Shown in pieces: positions 10,841 to 22,427 of a stretch of 64,000 bases of DNA (position 1 is its first letter; the number at the start of each line of letters is the position of its first letter). A program made the position numbers and the translations under genes. The stretch covers positions 434,001 through 498,000 of the forward strand of contig CAJZBQ010000003.1 in NCBI GenBank assembly GCA_914767885.1, given 5' to 3'. The notes below the pieces were generated by a model. That model searched no databases. It was not told the DNA's origin and was given only the letters and a program-made list of their open reading frames with translations. This DNA is from Blepharisma stoltei. Taxonomy: Eukaryota; Ciliophora; Heterotrichea; Heterotrichida; Blepharismidae.

Positions 10841-11337
10841 AATGCATTAAAATGGTGACACATGCCAGCCTAACCTTGGTGCAACAGTCCAGACCTTATG
10901 GCAGGGCAAACTGGGACGGATTCGAGTCAGAAATCAACTGCAGACTCAAGAGATGTTATTTATTCGGGTAGGCTTTGGCCTTAACAAAGTCCTTTTTGAT
11001 CCGAAAACCTATGCACATAACTCTACTGAGAAACTGGGGGTTTCGACCAGGCCGCAGGGGACTTGTCTTTTTTCTCTAACTGTCGAAGGAAGGAACTTCA
11101 GCACCTGACAGACTCCAAGGAACCTTGAAATCAAGCTACTCCAATCGCCCGTAGCAGGGCCACTGAAATCCATAAGCACACTCAAGATTGAAGCCTCAAG
11201 GTAACCACCTGAAGTGGCATTTACCTTGGGAGGAAAGAACCTCTGGGCTGGACTCGAAAAGCGGTAGAATTTCCCATACTGGAGGTCTTGGCGACTTTGC
11301 CACCAATATGGCTAAAGCCTGACTTTAATAGCCTAAC
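10841..11337 (+). repeat. SINE-like retroposon, copy 2
   Basis: A diverged full-length copy (about 497 bp) with an imperfect direct repeat CTCC(CT)GCCAGCC at 10828-10840 and 11338-11349. The A-box-like TTGGTGCAACAGTCC and the B-box core TTCGAGTC lie 45-50 bp apart. The 3' end reads AAAGCCTGACTTTAATAGCC. Confidence 0.7.
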
Positions 11338-11349
11338 CTCCGGCCAGCC

Positions 11350-11830
11350 GCATCAATTTTTCAGGTCGTTTGATTCTCTCCACCCTCTTGTTGGCCAGTC
11401 CGATTTCACAGCCTTTGGTATATTATGCTCCCTATTAACGAGGGATTATGCATACAACCAAGATATAGAGACACTGGGCCATCATACCGTAAGTCAACAG
11501 AGTTGCTCAATTCGAAAATTCAAAAAGTGAATTGTCTAGCCATACTATCCTACGGAATCCCAGGATGAAACTCCTGGTATTGAGCTGGGATATTGCCCAA
11601 TTGGCCAAGCAAATGCCCTCTGCTTTGCTAGGCTATTATTTCCCAGCTTCCAAGTTCCATCTTCCCTCAAGGCTTTGCCTTGCCTTAAATGTTAGCCTTC
11701 AGTGGATTAGCCTAACATTGCGTTCTACAAAACTAGGCGGACACTCTCATAGACGCTGCTATCCCTTCCACAGGGTCCCCAGACTCCTGTCTGGCTGCAG
11801 ATGTTAAGATGGCAGGTTGAATTGTCACGC
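11350..11830. other. GC-richer non-coding block, probably another retroposon
   Basis: Base composition is clearly richer in G+C than the surroundings and no credible protein is encoded. It abuts SINE copy 2, and the text before that copy (CTCCCTGCCAGCC) suggests that the SINE landed inside or at the edge of this block. I could not find a second copy in the window. From 11831 to 12406 the sequence is AT-rich and I see nothing in it. Confidence 0.4.
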
Positions 11831-12406
11831 CATTTTATGTGTAGAGTTTTATTAGCAGTTGAAAATAAAAATTGAATTTAACACTGTGATATAATCAATT
11901 ACGATTTTAATCCTTTTCTCTTATAAGAATTTTATTTCTGATATTAATCATTTGTTTGCTTTTTGTCAATAATTCACAATATTTGAGGGTTTTCTTCTTG
12001 ATGAAATTCTTAAACCCTGAATTATTCTTGAAAAAGGTAAGACTATTAAAGCTTTAAGTCAATTTTTAATTTTGCAAAATGCTTCCCTTTGCGGACAAAG
12101 TTATACCGTTGTTTTTAATATAGTTTAAAATATTTTAAAATTTAAAATTTTTTTCACACCCAAATAAAATCTAAATTAAAGTTTCTTATTTTATTCAATT
12201 AGATATATTCCCTATTATCCTATTAAGGTTAATAGCTATGCATAATTAATTGCTATTGAAGCCATTAGAGGATTGCACATACAAAATAGTTTAAATTTAA
12301 TAAAAGTGATCATATAGGAATATGCTTTAAAAATTGAAAATATCTAGAAGAAATGGATTCACCTAAATTAATTTCTAGCGCAATAATGAACAATATACGA
12401 TTTAAA

Positions 12407-15056
12407 TTATCTTCGATTAGCTATTTCTGCAAAGAAATCTTCAAACTCATCTCTTTGTTGGGCTTGAGGAGGCTGGACATAAGGCTGAGGGAATGGTTGT
12501 TGAAGATATCCTTGATTAAGCTGAGGATTATATAGAGGCTGAGGCATAGGCTGGCTTTGATAAACTGGAGGATAGCCTATTGGTACTTGAGGTGGGGCTT
12601 GCATTTGAGGATTAAATCCAGGAGTTTGATAAGCAGGCTGAACTGGAGGTTGCATAGGCTGAGAAAAAATAGATTGCAAGTCATATGGAATTTATACTTT
12701 CAAGAGTAGTCTTTGGCATTTACTATAAGTGAGCATTATAAATATCCTGCTATAATCATTTAAGTGCGATATGGGTTTTCTTAAGTTTTATTAAATTAAA
12801 GAGATATAGGACGTATAGGATATAAGAAATCAATATGTCAACAATAAAAAAGATTCACCGTTTAATAGCGATAAGAAAATCGTTATGTAATGCAATTAGC
12901 TCACAATAAAGAGCAAAACATAGTTTTTTATTGAAACAGGCATTTGCCAACTTTTTTATATTCATTAAATTCTCGCAAATTATATAGAGTGTTGCTTGCA
13001 TTTCTACAATGCTCAATCTCTATTTTGCTTAATTGAAGGGCTTTATTTTAAAGACTCACTGTATTGATTTTTGTGTAGCTCCAGATTCTTCTATTTTCGT
13101 GAACTAATAAAAAATTTGCACAGTAGTGCATAATGATTTCTTATTATTATGAAACGCTGACTCTTTCTTTTATTTCATACTGATTCTCTATTTCATGTAT
13201 ATACCGTATCTTGCATCCTTTATAAGAACCGTTTTCTTGCTCTCTATGAGGGGTTGGAGTATAATCTTCAGCTTCATCAAGTAATAAATCTGGTAAAGGA
13301 GCAAGCTTTCTCCCAGGATGAGGAGGTTCTTCTATTTTTGGAATTTCAGGAGGCGGAGTTTTAGGTTGTGCTCTAATTTCTGGTATTCTCTCTGGCTCAG
13401 GTTGTCTTCCCCAAACATATTTTTCTAGTTTATCTAAAGGATTTTCCTGAATTTCTAGCTCTCTGAATCCCAAATAAGTATTTCTTGCAGTCTTATTGAA
13501 TTTTTTTATTTATTTGAAATTAATATAAAAGGGAAATACTGAAAAGATTAAAAATTAAAAGAATCTCTAATTGTTTCGAATTAATTAATTAATTTTATCT
13601 TTAGCAAGTATTTTATTGTTAAATGATGGATTAAAAAATCTTCACCGAGATCCAACAAATTATCTTCATTATTTGTTTTGCCCTTCAGCACATCAACTAC
13701 TTCTTTGTTTGACCCTCCTCTTTTAATAACTCCTACAGCAGTTTTAAAGCTTTCCATTTTCGAATTTATAAAATCCATGATCCCTAATAGCTCGACAGTC
13801 TCTCTTTCATCTGTACTGTTAGAGGCTTTATAAGAAATGACCCAAATTAATTTCTTTTGTGCGGATCTGCAGTTTCTTACTCCCCCTCCGTGAGCAAGCA
13901 AAAAAATATTACTTACAGAGGGGGTTTAATTTTTTTCAAGTTTGAAGCAAATATTTATTTAATTTACAAAATTTATATATTAAAATGCAACCGTTTAAAA
14001 TTAAGCAGGATCAGCTATAGATTTCATAATAATTATCACTTTATATTCAAAATATTTTTACATAAAAATTTTTATATTATAAAATTTTTTGCCCGCTCAT
14101 GGAGGTTTTTTTCCTCAAAAAAAGGATTTTTCCAATGATATTGTTCACTGGTGGAGAGGGGAGCTACGACTTCTTTTACACTTGGCTCTTGAAGTTCTCT
14201 GACATCTCTAGTTCTAGCAATTATATCTTCTAGCATAGGTAAGTTTCTCTTCAAAGCATCAATGTCGCTTTGCATTAGTTTTGGCTCTTCATCTTCGTCA
14301 AGCCCTCCTCTAGCTGGGACTTTTGCTCTTGGAGGTGTTACCTTTCGAGGCAAGACGTCCCTTTCTGATGATCCTTTAAGCTGCTGCTCCATATCAGCTA
14401 TAATCTCTACAAGTGAATAATCCTCGGCTGTAAATAAAATAAATCAGCTTTAACTGGAAAAAAATAAATGAATTATTCATAAGCAGAGGGCATAATTCAA
14501 AAGCAGGGGATGGGTCTCCATCAAATTTGATCATAAATCTTTCATTAGGATCTCTTGCTGGGAATTTCAATCCTTCTTTTCTTAATTCTCTATAAATTTT
14601 CATAAAGGATGGGTATGTGTCTTCATGCATCATAAAGGTGTCTGCCCAGAGCTGAATTAAGCACAAAACGCGGTCTTCAACTTTTCTTCAGCCAGGATTC
14701 TTGTAGAGTCCAGCCATCTTTTCAACCAGATTTAGCTTTCTTCTTCGTCTTTTAAGAAGCTGCGTGAAACTTGGAATAAATTCACGATTGCTCAAATAGC
14801 GATGAAAATGACTATTACAATTTTTTACACAAGTTTCTAGGAGAGATAATGTAAGCTCAATGGTTTTCAGATCTGTTGATCTAAAAAGCTGTTTAAAATA
14901 CTCAATTCCTTCTAGACAACTAAGTAAATGTTACTAGCGGCGGCGAGAATTCATGCGATCTGAAATTTCAAGGTTTAAACCATAGTCAGGCTCCTTTAAT
15001 TCGTCAGAGGTGGCTTTTTCAAAGAGATCTATTAATTTGGGCCCGTGCTGCGACAT
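12407..15056 (-). CDS. VHS-GAT endosomal adaptor (TOM1/GGA-like), four IESs
   Basis: The ATG at 15056 opens a VHS domain (LIDLFEKATSDELKEPDYGLN, TLSLLETCVKNC, LIQLWADTF). A 15-nt intron lies at 14920-14934. IESs at 14431-14479, 13878-14164, 13494-13585 and 12684-13177 are removed to give 1,713 nt, or 570 aa. After the VHS domain come a helical GAT-like region, a clathrin-box-like LPDLLLDEAED, and a Pro/Gln-rich tail ending in DEFEDFFAEIANRR, an ear-binding-type acidic-Phe motif. Proteins of this class sort ubiquitinated cargo on endosomes. The last junction (12684/13178) rests only on frame, weak terminal similarity (TATG(A/G)AAT) and the sensible tail; if wrong, 12407-12683 would be a separate gene. 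Confidence 0.75.
12684..13177. mobile_element. Probable IES near the 3' end of the VHS gene
   Basis: A 494-bp AT-rich non-coding stretch between in-frame TA positions 12684 and 13178. The ends share TATG(A/G)AAT followed by AAAG/GAGT-like text in inverted orientation. Removal fuses ...HEIENQY to DLQSIFSQPM.... It belongs to none of the main families. Confidence 0.5.
13494..13585. mobile_element. Short IES in the VHS gene
   Basis: A 92-bp AT-rich insert between TA at 13494 and TA at 13586. The exact right boundary is ambiguous among three TAs of a TTAATTAATTAA run; only this one keeps the frame. No convincing terminal repeat. Confidence 0.6.
13878..14164. mobile_element. Family A IES in the VHS gene
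   Basis: A 287-bp insert (TA at 13878 and 14165). The left end carries CTCCCCCTCCGTGAGCAAGC. The right end is a decayed terminus (TGTTCACTGGTGGAGAGGGG). Excision fuses ...SVKEVV to RNCRSAQKK... in frame. Confidence 0.8.
14431..14479. mobile_element. Very short IES (49 bp) in the VHS gene
   Basis: A 49-bp AT-rich insert between TA at 14431 and TA at 14480. Deletion changes a stop-containing path into ...ELCPLLTAEDYSLVEII..., which continues the VHS domain in frame. It is too long for an intron here, since all introns seen are 15 nt. Confidence 0.72.
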
Positions 15057-15930
15057 ATATATTAGTAGATAATTTACTTGAATTTTAAAAAGCCAGTGAT
15101 CTTAATTAGAATAAATTATTTCTCTGGTAGAATATACTGAGTTTTTTTGGATAATATAGTTATCTGCATTAATTAAGCTTTGAAGGCTCATTATTTAAAC
15201 AGTAATAAATTTAAATTTAAAGATATGAAATGTTAGAATATTAATGCATGCTTTAATTTAGTGACAGCAGAAGCTCACCAAAAGCTATTTAGGATTTTCC
15301 AAACTTATAAACTCAATCTCCTCTTAAATCTGTATGGTAATTCCCTTGATGCTTTTTATTATTTTTTTTTATTTTTCTTTAGTCGATATTTTCTACAATT
15401 CTTTGCGCAAATTTATAAAGTTAGAGTGAACATGGAGCAAACTAATATCATTTTACTTAGTTATTATTTTGTATTCAGCAAATAATCATTTATTCTATAT
15501 CTATAATAAATTCAAGTTATTATTAAGTGAAATATTTAATAATTTCTCAGCAATATTTATAACGCTTTAATTTAAAAATTTATTTCAGAGTTTGATTTTG
15601 AATTATAATTCTTCTTGGGAAAAAATAAGCAAATTTAGCTGATGTATATATTATTTTATAGAGAATGCAATGTTTATGTACTGAGCAGTTTTTAGTTAAT
15701 TAAATTCAACTTCTTTCCAAATCTTAATAAAATAAAATAAGCATATAAAAATTCAACCAAGGCACAAGTTAATTTACTTACAACTCACTGTTTCTTTCAT
15801 AATTATATTTTAAAATGCTTAAATAAAAAATAAAAAATCTAGAATTGCATTTTCTCCATACTTTTTAATTTCAATATACAGCAATCAAATAAATTCTTTC
15901 GTAAACTTTTAATATCACTATAATATATAT
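15057..15930. other. Intergenic spacer between divergent genes
   Basis: About 870 bp of AT-rich sequence separating the VHS adaptor start (minus) from the RING-CH gene start (plus). It presumably holds both promoters, but no motif, repeat or RNA gene could be identified. A small open frame near 15261-15485 is Phe/Leu-rich, lacks coding character and is treated as noise. Confidence 0.6.
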
Positions 15931-16989
15931 ATGCTTAGAAGCGGAGAAGATCTTGAAGAAGTACGACAAATATCAACACAAGAAATTAAAAGAATCCCTA
16001 AAATGAATAAAATTGTCCCAATTAATGATTCGGAGGCAGCTCCAAAAGAAGCTGAAAGCCAACCCAGAATTGAAGACCATGAAGAAAAGTTATGCAGGAT
16101 TTGTATGGAACCAGGAAGAGGCAGTAGAAATTTAATTTCTCCTTGCCGCTGTTCAGGTTCTGTAAAATATATCCATGAAATTTGTCTAAAAACTTGGCTT
16201 GTTTCACAAACTGAAGATATTGCTGAAGCAAAATGCGAGTTATGTAAAGAAAAATTTGACATGGAATTTAAAATCGAAAAAGTTTGTGTTCCAACTGAAT
16301 ACTGCAGACAAGGAGCTATTCAGTGCTTGTTTGTGCCTTTATTACTGATAGTTATGGGCATGCTTTTTATTGTTGCCTATTTGCTTTCTGATAAATATTT
16401 ATCAAATGCAGATACACAAGAGAAAGGGTACATTATTGCTTTAATTGTTACATGTGGTATTTCTGGCTTTGTAATCCTAGTTCTTATCCTTAACTCCTTA
16501 AGAGAAACTTGCACAACTTCAAAACTGACTGAGTGAGTAATTTTATCCAAGAACTTCGAAAACGAGCCTGCACAAGCTAGTGAAAAAGATGAAAAATCAA
16601 GAGACGAAACTTTATTGGATAGAACTGTACAAATTCAAGTAGCAGCAATAGGCGATTCCAATGAGAAGGACGAAGATGATTTGCTTGAAAGAAGTATTCA
16701 GATGAGACCTGTCATTATGGTTGTTCCGAAAAATTTGAAAATTGGGAATAAAAAAGTAAAAACGCCAATTTTGGATCCTCCAATGGTCCCAGTTTTCAAG
16801 TATGGAAGACTAAAGGCATTTACTCCAAAATATATGACACCTACTGGGAGCATTTCTCCTATGATGAGTTTAAATTTAAATGGAGCTTCAAACACTGATC
16901 CTTTCCATTTCAAAGAGCCAGGAAGTCCACAATATCATATGGTTTCTTCTAAAGCGCCCTTTCTGAATTCAATAGAAATCTCGATATAG
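15931..16989 (+). CDS. RING-CH (MARCH-type) membrane E3 ubiquitin ligase
   Basis: The protein has 347 aa once the 15-nt intron at 16537-16551 (GTAATTTTATCCAAG) is removed and the preceding TGA is read as Trp. Residues 55-110 carry a C4HC3 RING-CH finger: CRIC, PCRCSG, HEIC, CELC. Two membrane helices follow (CLFVPLLLIVMGMLFIVAYL and ALIVTCGISGFVILVLIL), then a long polar cytosolic tail. This is the layout of MARCH ligases, which ubiquitinate membrane proteins. The intron falls just after the second helix. The C-terminal tail is not recognisable. Confidence 0.85.
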
Positions 16990-17131
16990 AAATCTGCAAA
17001 TAAATTCATTAATTTTTGTAGCCATGCAATTAGGCAATATATTATATAAATATAATCAAAATGCATGCTTATCATCTAGATAACTCACTTTTTTATTATC
17101 TATAGTAAACTTTTAATATCAGTTTATAATT

Positions 17132-18442
17132 ATGGCTGAAGAAATTAGAAAACTGCTAAATGATGAAAAAGCCCTTGCAAAGGTAGCAAGGCCTGCATTT
17201 CAAGAACTCGATACAGATAGATCAGGATACATAGAAGAAGGCGAATTATTGCAAGCTATGACAAAAGCAGCCCAATCAATGAGATGCAAAGTGCCTACGA
17301 AAGATCAAGTAAAACAAATTGCAAAAACAATTGACAAAAATCAAGACGGCAGTATTTCTTTTAACGAGTTTATAGAACTAGTCAAAAAAATGCTGCGAGA
17401 TTTGATCGGCGAGCCCGAAGAAGACAAACCTGAGCCAAACGAGCCTAATAATTCCAATCAATTAGAAACCGAAAATATTGAGAATGCTATATCTCAACTT
17501 ACAAAGCTATTGAACAACGACCAAGCTCTTGCGAAAGTATCAAGGCCTTCTTTCAATGAAATCGACACTGACAACTCAGGATACATTGAAGAAAAAGAAC
17601 TTTTACGTGTTATGATTAATGCATCATCAAGCATGAGAGCTAAACCTCCTACTAAAGAAGATGTAAAAAATATTATGAGGCAGATTGATAGAAACAGTGA
17701 CGGAAGCATTTCTTTTCCAGAATATCAAGAAATGCTGAAAATCATGCTGAGAAAAAAAATTGAGGAACTTGAAAAGATGAAACAAGAACAGCTTGAGATT
17801 CAGAGGAAACAAGAACAAGGAAGGCTGATATATGAGCTAAGAGAGCTTGTTAATGATACAGAGTCTCTAGCAAGAATGGCTAGGCAGCCATTTCAAGAAA
17901 TTGACAGTGATAACTCAGGATACATTGAAGAAAAAGAGCTACTAAAGATTATGACAAAAGCTTCATTTAATATGAAGTGTAAACCTCCAACAAAAGAACA
18001 AGTAAAAGCTATCATGAGAGAAATTGATAGAAACCAAGATGGAAAAATTTCTTTCAATGAATTTTTATATCTTTTATCTGAAAAGTATCTAATTATTTGC
18101 TTAATTAATAAGTAAAAGTTTTATAAAATAAGGAGCATAATCTATGAAAATAGTATAGAAATGCTAAGATCATTGATAAGAAGAGTATTAGATGAATTAG
18201 AAGGAAGAACACAAATTATTGACCAAGATCAAGCAGAGCAGCAAATAAGACTATTCGAAAAATATTTGCAAGACAGTGGAATTGCTATGGCTTTTCAAAT
18301 TATTTATACCGAAATCTTGACAAAGAAAATTGATCCAAGTAATGTGTTCACATATACGGCAATGAGGCTTCGGCAGATAGGAAAAGAAGTCGCTCATTTA
18401 CTTCCAAAAAACTTAACTGCTCAACTATCTAATGAAAATTAA
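17132..18442 (+). CDS. Six-EF-hand calcium-binding protein
   Basis: Three tandem modules of about 110 residues each carry two EF-hand loops: DTDRSGYIEEGE / DKNQDGSISFNE, DTDNSGYIEEKE / DRNSDGSISFPE, DSDNSGYIEEKE / DRNQDGKISFNE. All six have the acidic positions 1, 3, 5 and 12 needed for calcium. A Glu/Gln-rich helix separates modules two and three. A 57-bp IES (18086-18142) is removed to attach a 100-residue helical C-terminal region (...LSEKYENSIEMLRSLIRR...). Total 417 aa. The internal repeats point to triplication of a calmodulin-like pair. Partners are unknown. Confidence 0.85.
18086..18142. mobile_element. Short IES (57 bp) in the EF-hand gene
   Basis: A TA-bounded 57-bp AT-rich insert (TA at 18086 and 18143) containing stops in the host frame. 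Removal joins ...YLLSEKY to ENSIEML... in frame. Confidence 0.7.
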
Positions 18443-18465
18443 ATTTAGTCGTAAATATATTTATT

Positions 18466-19016
18466 TACTCCCTTCCCATCCTTGATCGAACGGCTCGCCA
18501 TCGTTCGATCAAGGATGGGGGTTAAAAAAAAAATATTTTGGAAAAAAAAAATTTATATATAAAACAAAATATATTTTTTTATGTATTTTTAAATAAGAGG
18601 GTTAAGAGCATTTAATAATTATTTTTACAGCAAAAAATTGAATTAATTTCATAAGAATACTAATTTTTAATATTTTTATTTTTTGACCCCTTTAAACTGT
18701 ATAAATTTCAATTTGTCCCTTATTGAATTTAAAAATGTAATTTTAAAGAATCTCTATTTTTTAGATTATTGAGTTTTTAAGCCCAGGTTGCTGACTAATG
18801 CACTTCGGATGGTCGATTCCGTAGCTTCCTGTCGTCTCAAAGTTTCTGATAACAACTTCATTAGGCACATCTTCCCAAGCTTTTGATAACTAATATATTT
18901 TTTATATATATGAAAATTTGCGTGATGTGAAAATCGTTCGATCAAGGATGGGGGTTAATTTTCCCAATTTTTAGGAATTTTTACAGTCAATCGTTCGATC
19001 AAGGATGAGGAGGAGT
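18466..19016. mobile_element. Family C MITE (IES-like), intergenic
   Basis: A 551-bp copy, largely collinear with 3120-3672: left hairpin pair of GATCGAACG motifs, right spaced pair. TA at 18466 and 19017. It lies 24 bp beyond the EF-hand stop codon and 90 bp before the next start. Confidence 0.85.
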
Positions 19017-19106
19017 TAGTAAAAATGCAATAAAATATGTTAGCTTCGAATTGAATAATAAGGTCATATTGATTTACCCTTTATATAAGTTTGTTGAGAA
19101 ATTATA

Positions 19107-19736
19107 ATGGAATTTAAATATAAAGACCAGCAGACTCCATTATGACAATTTTGGAGACTTCCAATAGACCCTTTAATCCCTAAAAGCAGGCATGATAGTA
19201 AAATATTTCCATTAAGACTAGCTTGTATGAATGCCCACTATGATACTTCTCAAGGGTTTATGGATTTTTCAAGCCAAACTATTGAAAAATCTGAATTTGA
19301 CTCAATTGCAAATAAAATTAAACAGAGAATCCAATGCGGAAAAATTACTTATGATGCATTAAAATATTTATTTATAGTATGAACTGCGTTCTTGCTTGTC
19401 TCTTTAATTTCAGCAATTATATATTTAGACTTTTTGGCACTTGGGGTAGATGTTGCATGAATTGCAGTGATGCTTACTGTGACTAGGCTGATGGGCCATT
19501 GCTTCATTAAGAGATTGCAAAAAATTAAAAATTCTGTTGAGCCTGATGTTGCTTTATTAAATGAGAAAATTGGTCAGAGAAATTTATCCTTCATAATAGG
19601 AAACCATTGTTATTGAATTGAAATCAAAATAATTCATTATGCTCCTCCAGTGATTCCAATAAGTGATTTAGAAAGCTTGCCGCCTGCTTTGGCTGCTTTT
19701 GAAACAAACCCACCAAGCCGAAATGTGCAACTTTAA
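19107..19736 (+). CDS. Two-TM membrane protein, 209 aa
   Basis: This gene becomes visible only when TGA is read as Trp (four codons: PLWQFW, IVWTAF, VAWIAV, CYWIEI). It runs from ATG 19107 to TAA 19734-19736 without an intron. Two adjacent hydrophobic helices occupy the middle (YLFIVWTAFLLVSLISAIIYL and VAWIAVMLTVTRLMG). The C-terminal part contains HYAPPVIPISDLESLPPAL. I do not recognise the family. It precedes the oligopeptidase gene by 136 bp on the same strand. Confidence 0.75.
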
Positions 19737-19872
19737 AAATATTAAATTCTCTTAAAAATTGCTAGAATAACCAGTCTTAATTCAGCTATTTTGAAATTCA
19801 GCAAAAAGCCAGTCATTCCTTCACCTTGAAATCTTGATAGCACTAAACACTTTAACTAAGCTTAGTAATAAA

Positions 19873-22029
19873 ATGGCTTATAGGTTTAGAGCTGTCCAGC
19901 ACATTCACAATCGAATAAGAATCGACGAATATGCAAAACTCGCCACAAATACACTGCAATTAGTTAGTTTTATATAGAACCAACTCCTCAAAAAAGAAGC
20001 TGACAATTTCAAAATTTTTTCAGAAAATATCAATCCTGAATATCAAGACTTTATGAAGAGATTAAAAATGAGGACAGTCGATCATAAAGATACTCCTCCT
20101 GAGCAAATTGGGAATTATTTCTATTTTTCAGTAGAAGAGCCTTTTTTTATTTGCTCCAGGAAAAGGATTTTTGATGTAATTGATATTTAGGATGGAACAA
20201 TTGGAAACCCTGAGACTATTTTCCGAATTGAAGAAATCCCTGAGCTAAGAAATGCGCAGGACGAGCAAAAATACAGAATTGGCTCACCTATAATAAGACT
20301 CTCTGATGATCACACAAAACTCATTTATGTTGTTGATTTGCATGGAAATGATAGACCCACATTAGGAGTAAAAGATTTAAAGACCGGAAAAATTATTGTA
20401 AAAAATAAGCAGGATCGCATTCCTATGGCAGGAAATGCAGAATGAGCTGAAGATGGCAGAAGTTTTTATTATACACTTCCAGATGAACATAATCGTCCAT
20501 CAAAGGTAATTTACAATAAGATCTTTCTTCACAATTTAAATGAAAAGAGCGAAAACGACAAATTAATATTCGAAGAAACCAATGGGGCTTATTATTTGGA
20601 TTTATCCCAGACAAAAGACAAAAAATACACAATAATTTCGTCTCAATCAAGGAGCTCTTCAGAGATGCATGTAATTGATAGAAAAACAAATAAAACACAA
20701 ATTGTTGCAAGCAAAGAGCCAAATACAAGGTATTTCGTTGAGCATAATAAGGTAGTACCTAGTTAGGATTATTTTTATCTCGTCACAAATAAGGATGTCC
20801 CAGATTTCAAAATTATCAGATTTCCTTCAAAAACTTCTCAAAAGCACGCACAAACTGTCGTTGGCTTTGAAGATGGCTTATGCATCGACGAAGTCGATAT
20901 GTTTGAAAATCATTTAGTTGTATACTGCAGAGAAAAAACGATCCCAAAAATAAGAGTATATGATTTGCGTACAATGGAGCACAAAAAAATTGAATTCACT
21001 AAAAACAAGGAAGAAATTTATTCAATTCAGCCTGGAGTTAATATGGATTTCTACTCTAAAGAGCTTAGATTCACTTATTCTTCACGTTTAACTTATGAAA
21101 TATCGTATGGGTATGACTTAAATACGAACACTCTTTATCCAGTTCACGAAAAAACGTTTTCAGGAGTCCCTTATTATGCAAATAAATTTGAATGCAAGAG
21201 GCTCGAAGTTCCTTCTCATGATGGGTTATTGATACCATTAACTCTATTTTATAGATCAGGCTTAGAAAAAAATAGAAAGTAATACTCATATAGTAATCGG
21301 CTGCTAATGACCGGATATGGGGCTTATGGAACTCGCAGTGACCATAGCTTTAAATATAGCCAACTAGCAGCAGTAGAAGAAGGGTGGATAATAGCTGATG
21401 CCCATGTCAGAGGTGAAGGAGAAAAAGGAGTTCAATGGCATCAAGCTGCAGTTAAAGAGCGAAAACAAAATTCATTTTTAGATTTTATTTCAACTGCTTC
21501 ATTTTTAATTGCACAAGGATACACAAGGCCAAGACTTATGGCTGCTTATGGGACATCAGCAGGAGGTCTGCTCGTGGCAGCTGTTATGAATATGAGGCCA
21601 GAATTATTTAAAGCTGTAGTTTTAGACGTCCCATTTGTGGATCCATTATCAAATATGCTCAATGAAGAGTCAATTTTGACAATTCCTGATAGGGACGAGT
21701 GGGGAGATCCTATTTCTGATGTAAACATCTACAATGAAATTCGTAGCTATTCTCCATATGAGAATTTGTCTATAGCTAGATATCCTCCACTTTATATTAC
21801 AGCTGGGCTGAATGACTCCAGAGTTGATTATGTCAGTATTTTGAAATATGTTGCTAGGATGAGGCAAAGAAAATATTTAGACTCCAAGGAGGGTTTAATT
21901 TGTTCTCAAAATATTGCACTTGATGTACAAAAAACAGGACATTTTGGAGATGGGTCTTTGGAAAGCGAAGCTAAAATGTGGGCATTTTTGAATAAAATTA
22001 TACCGTCTCCTTCAATCATTCAATATTAA
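19873..22029 (+). CDS. Oligopeptidase B / prolyl oligopeptidase-like S9 serine protease
   Basis: Four 15-nt introns (19963-19977, 20176-20190, 20752-20766, 21279-21293) are removed to give 2,097 nt, or 698 aa, the usual length of oligopeptidase B. The N-terminal 400 residues form the beta-propeller (GNYFYFS, DLHGNDRPTLGVKDL). The C-terminal alpha/beta hydrolase has the lead-in TGYGAYGTR, nucleophile GTSAGG, aspartate in GLNDSRVDY and histidine in KTGHFG, so the Ser-Asp-His triad is complete. The family cleaves short peptides after basic residues in the cytosol. A TGA Trp occurs in GNAEWAEDG. No signal peptide is visible. Confidence 0.9.
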
Positions 22030-22427
22030 GCAGATAAATTAATTGGCTTATATAAAAATATATTCAAGTAAAGTTGTTGCTTATTGATAAGGTGTAAAAG
22101 CAAATGCATATATATTCACTAGCCATTATATAAGAATGTAGATTACTGCATACTTTTATGATATTAATTATCCAGCTAGAGCAATTTAATTAAGAATATT
22201 TAAGGTAATCATAACAAAATTTACTTACCAATTATCCAATACAAGTAGTAGAAATGGGCATTGATAATTTTTAATTTAACAGTTTTATAACTCCCCACAT
22301 ATCATTCTCAAAGTGATTCTATTAAAATTTATATTTGATCGAACTATTTTAGTATATAAAATATTATATTCATTAAAATAAATGAGCAAAAAATGAGATT
22401 AACTCTGAATTTTCGAATCAATATAAA
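22030..22427. other. AT-rich intergenic spacer
   Basis: About 400 bp between two genes on the plus strand. No repeat family, RNA gene or open frame of interest was seen. Confidence 0.6.

Noticed and set aside
15261-15485. Phe-rich 74-aa open frame in the spacer
   Set aside because: Homopolymer-like TTT runs, no domain, and no conserved context; typical of AT-rich spacer.
19107-22029. In-frame stops that would make the membrane protein and the oligopeptidase pseudogenes
   Set aside because: The TGA codons sit where Trp is plausible and the TAG/TAA stops lie within exact 15-nt GT..AG introns.
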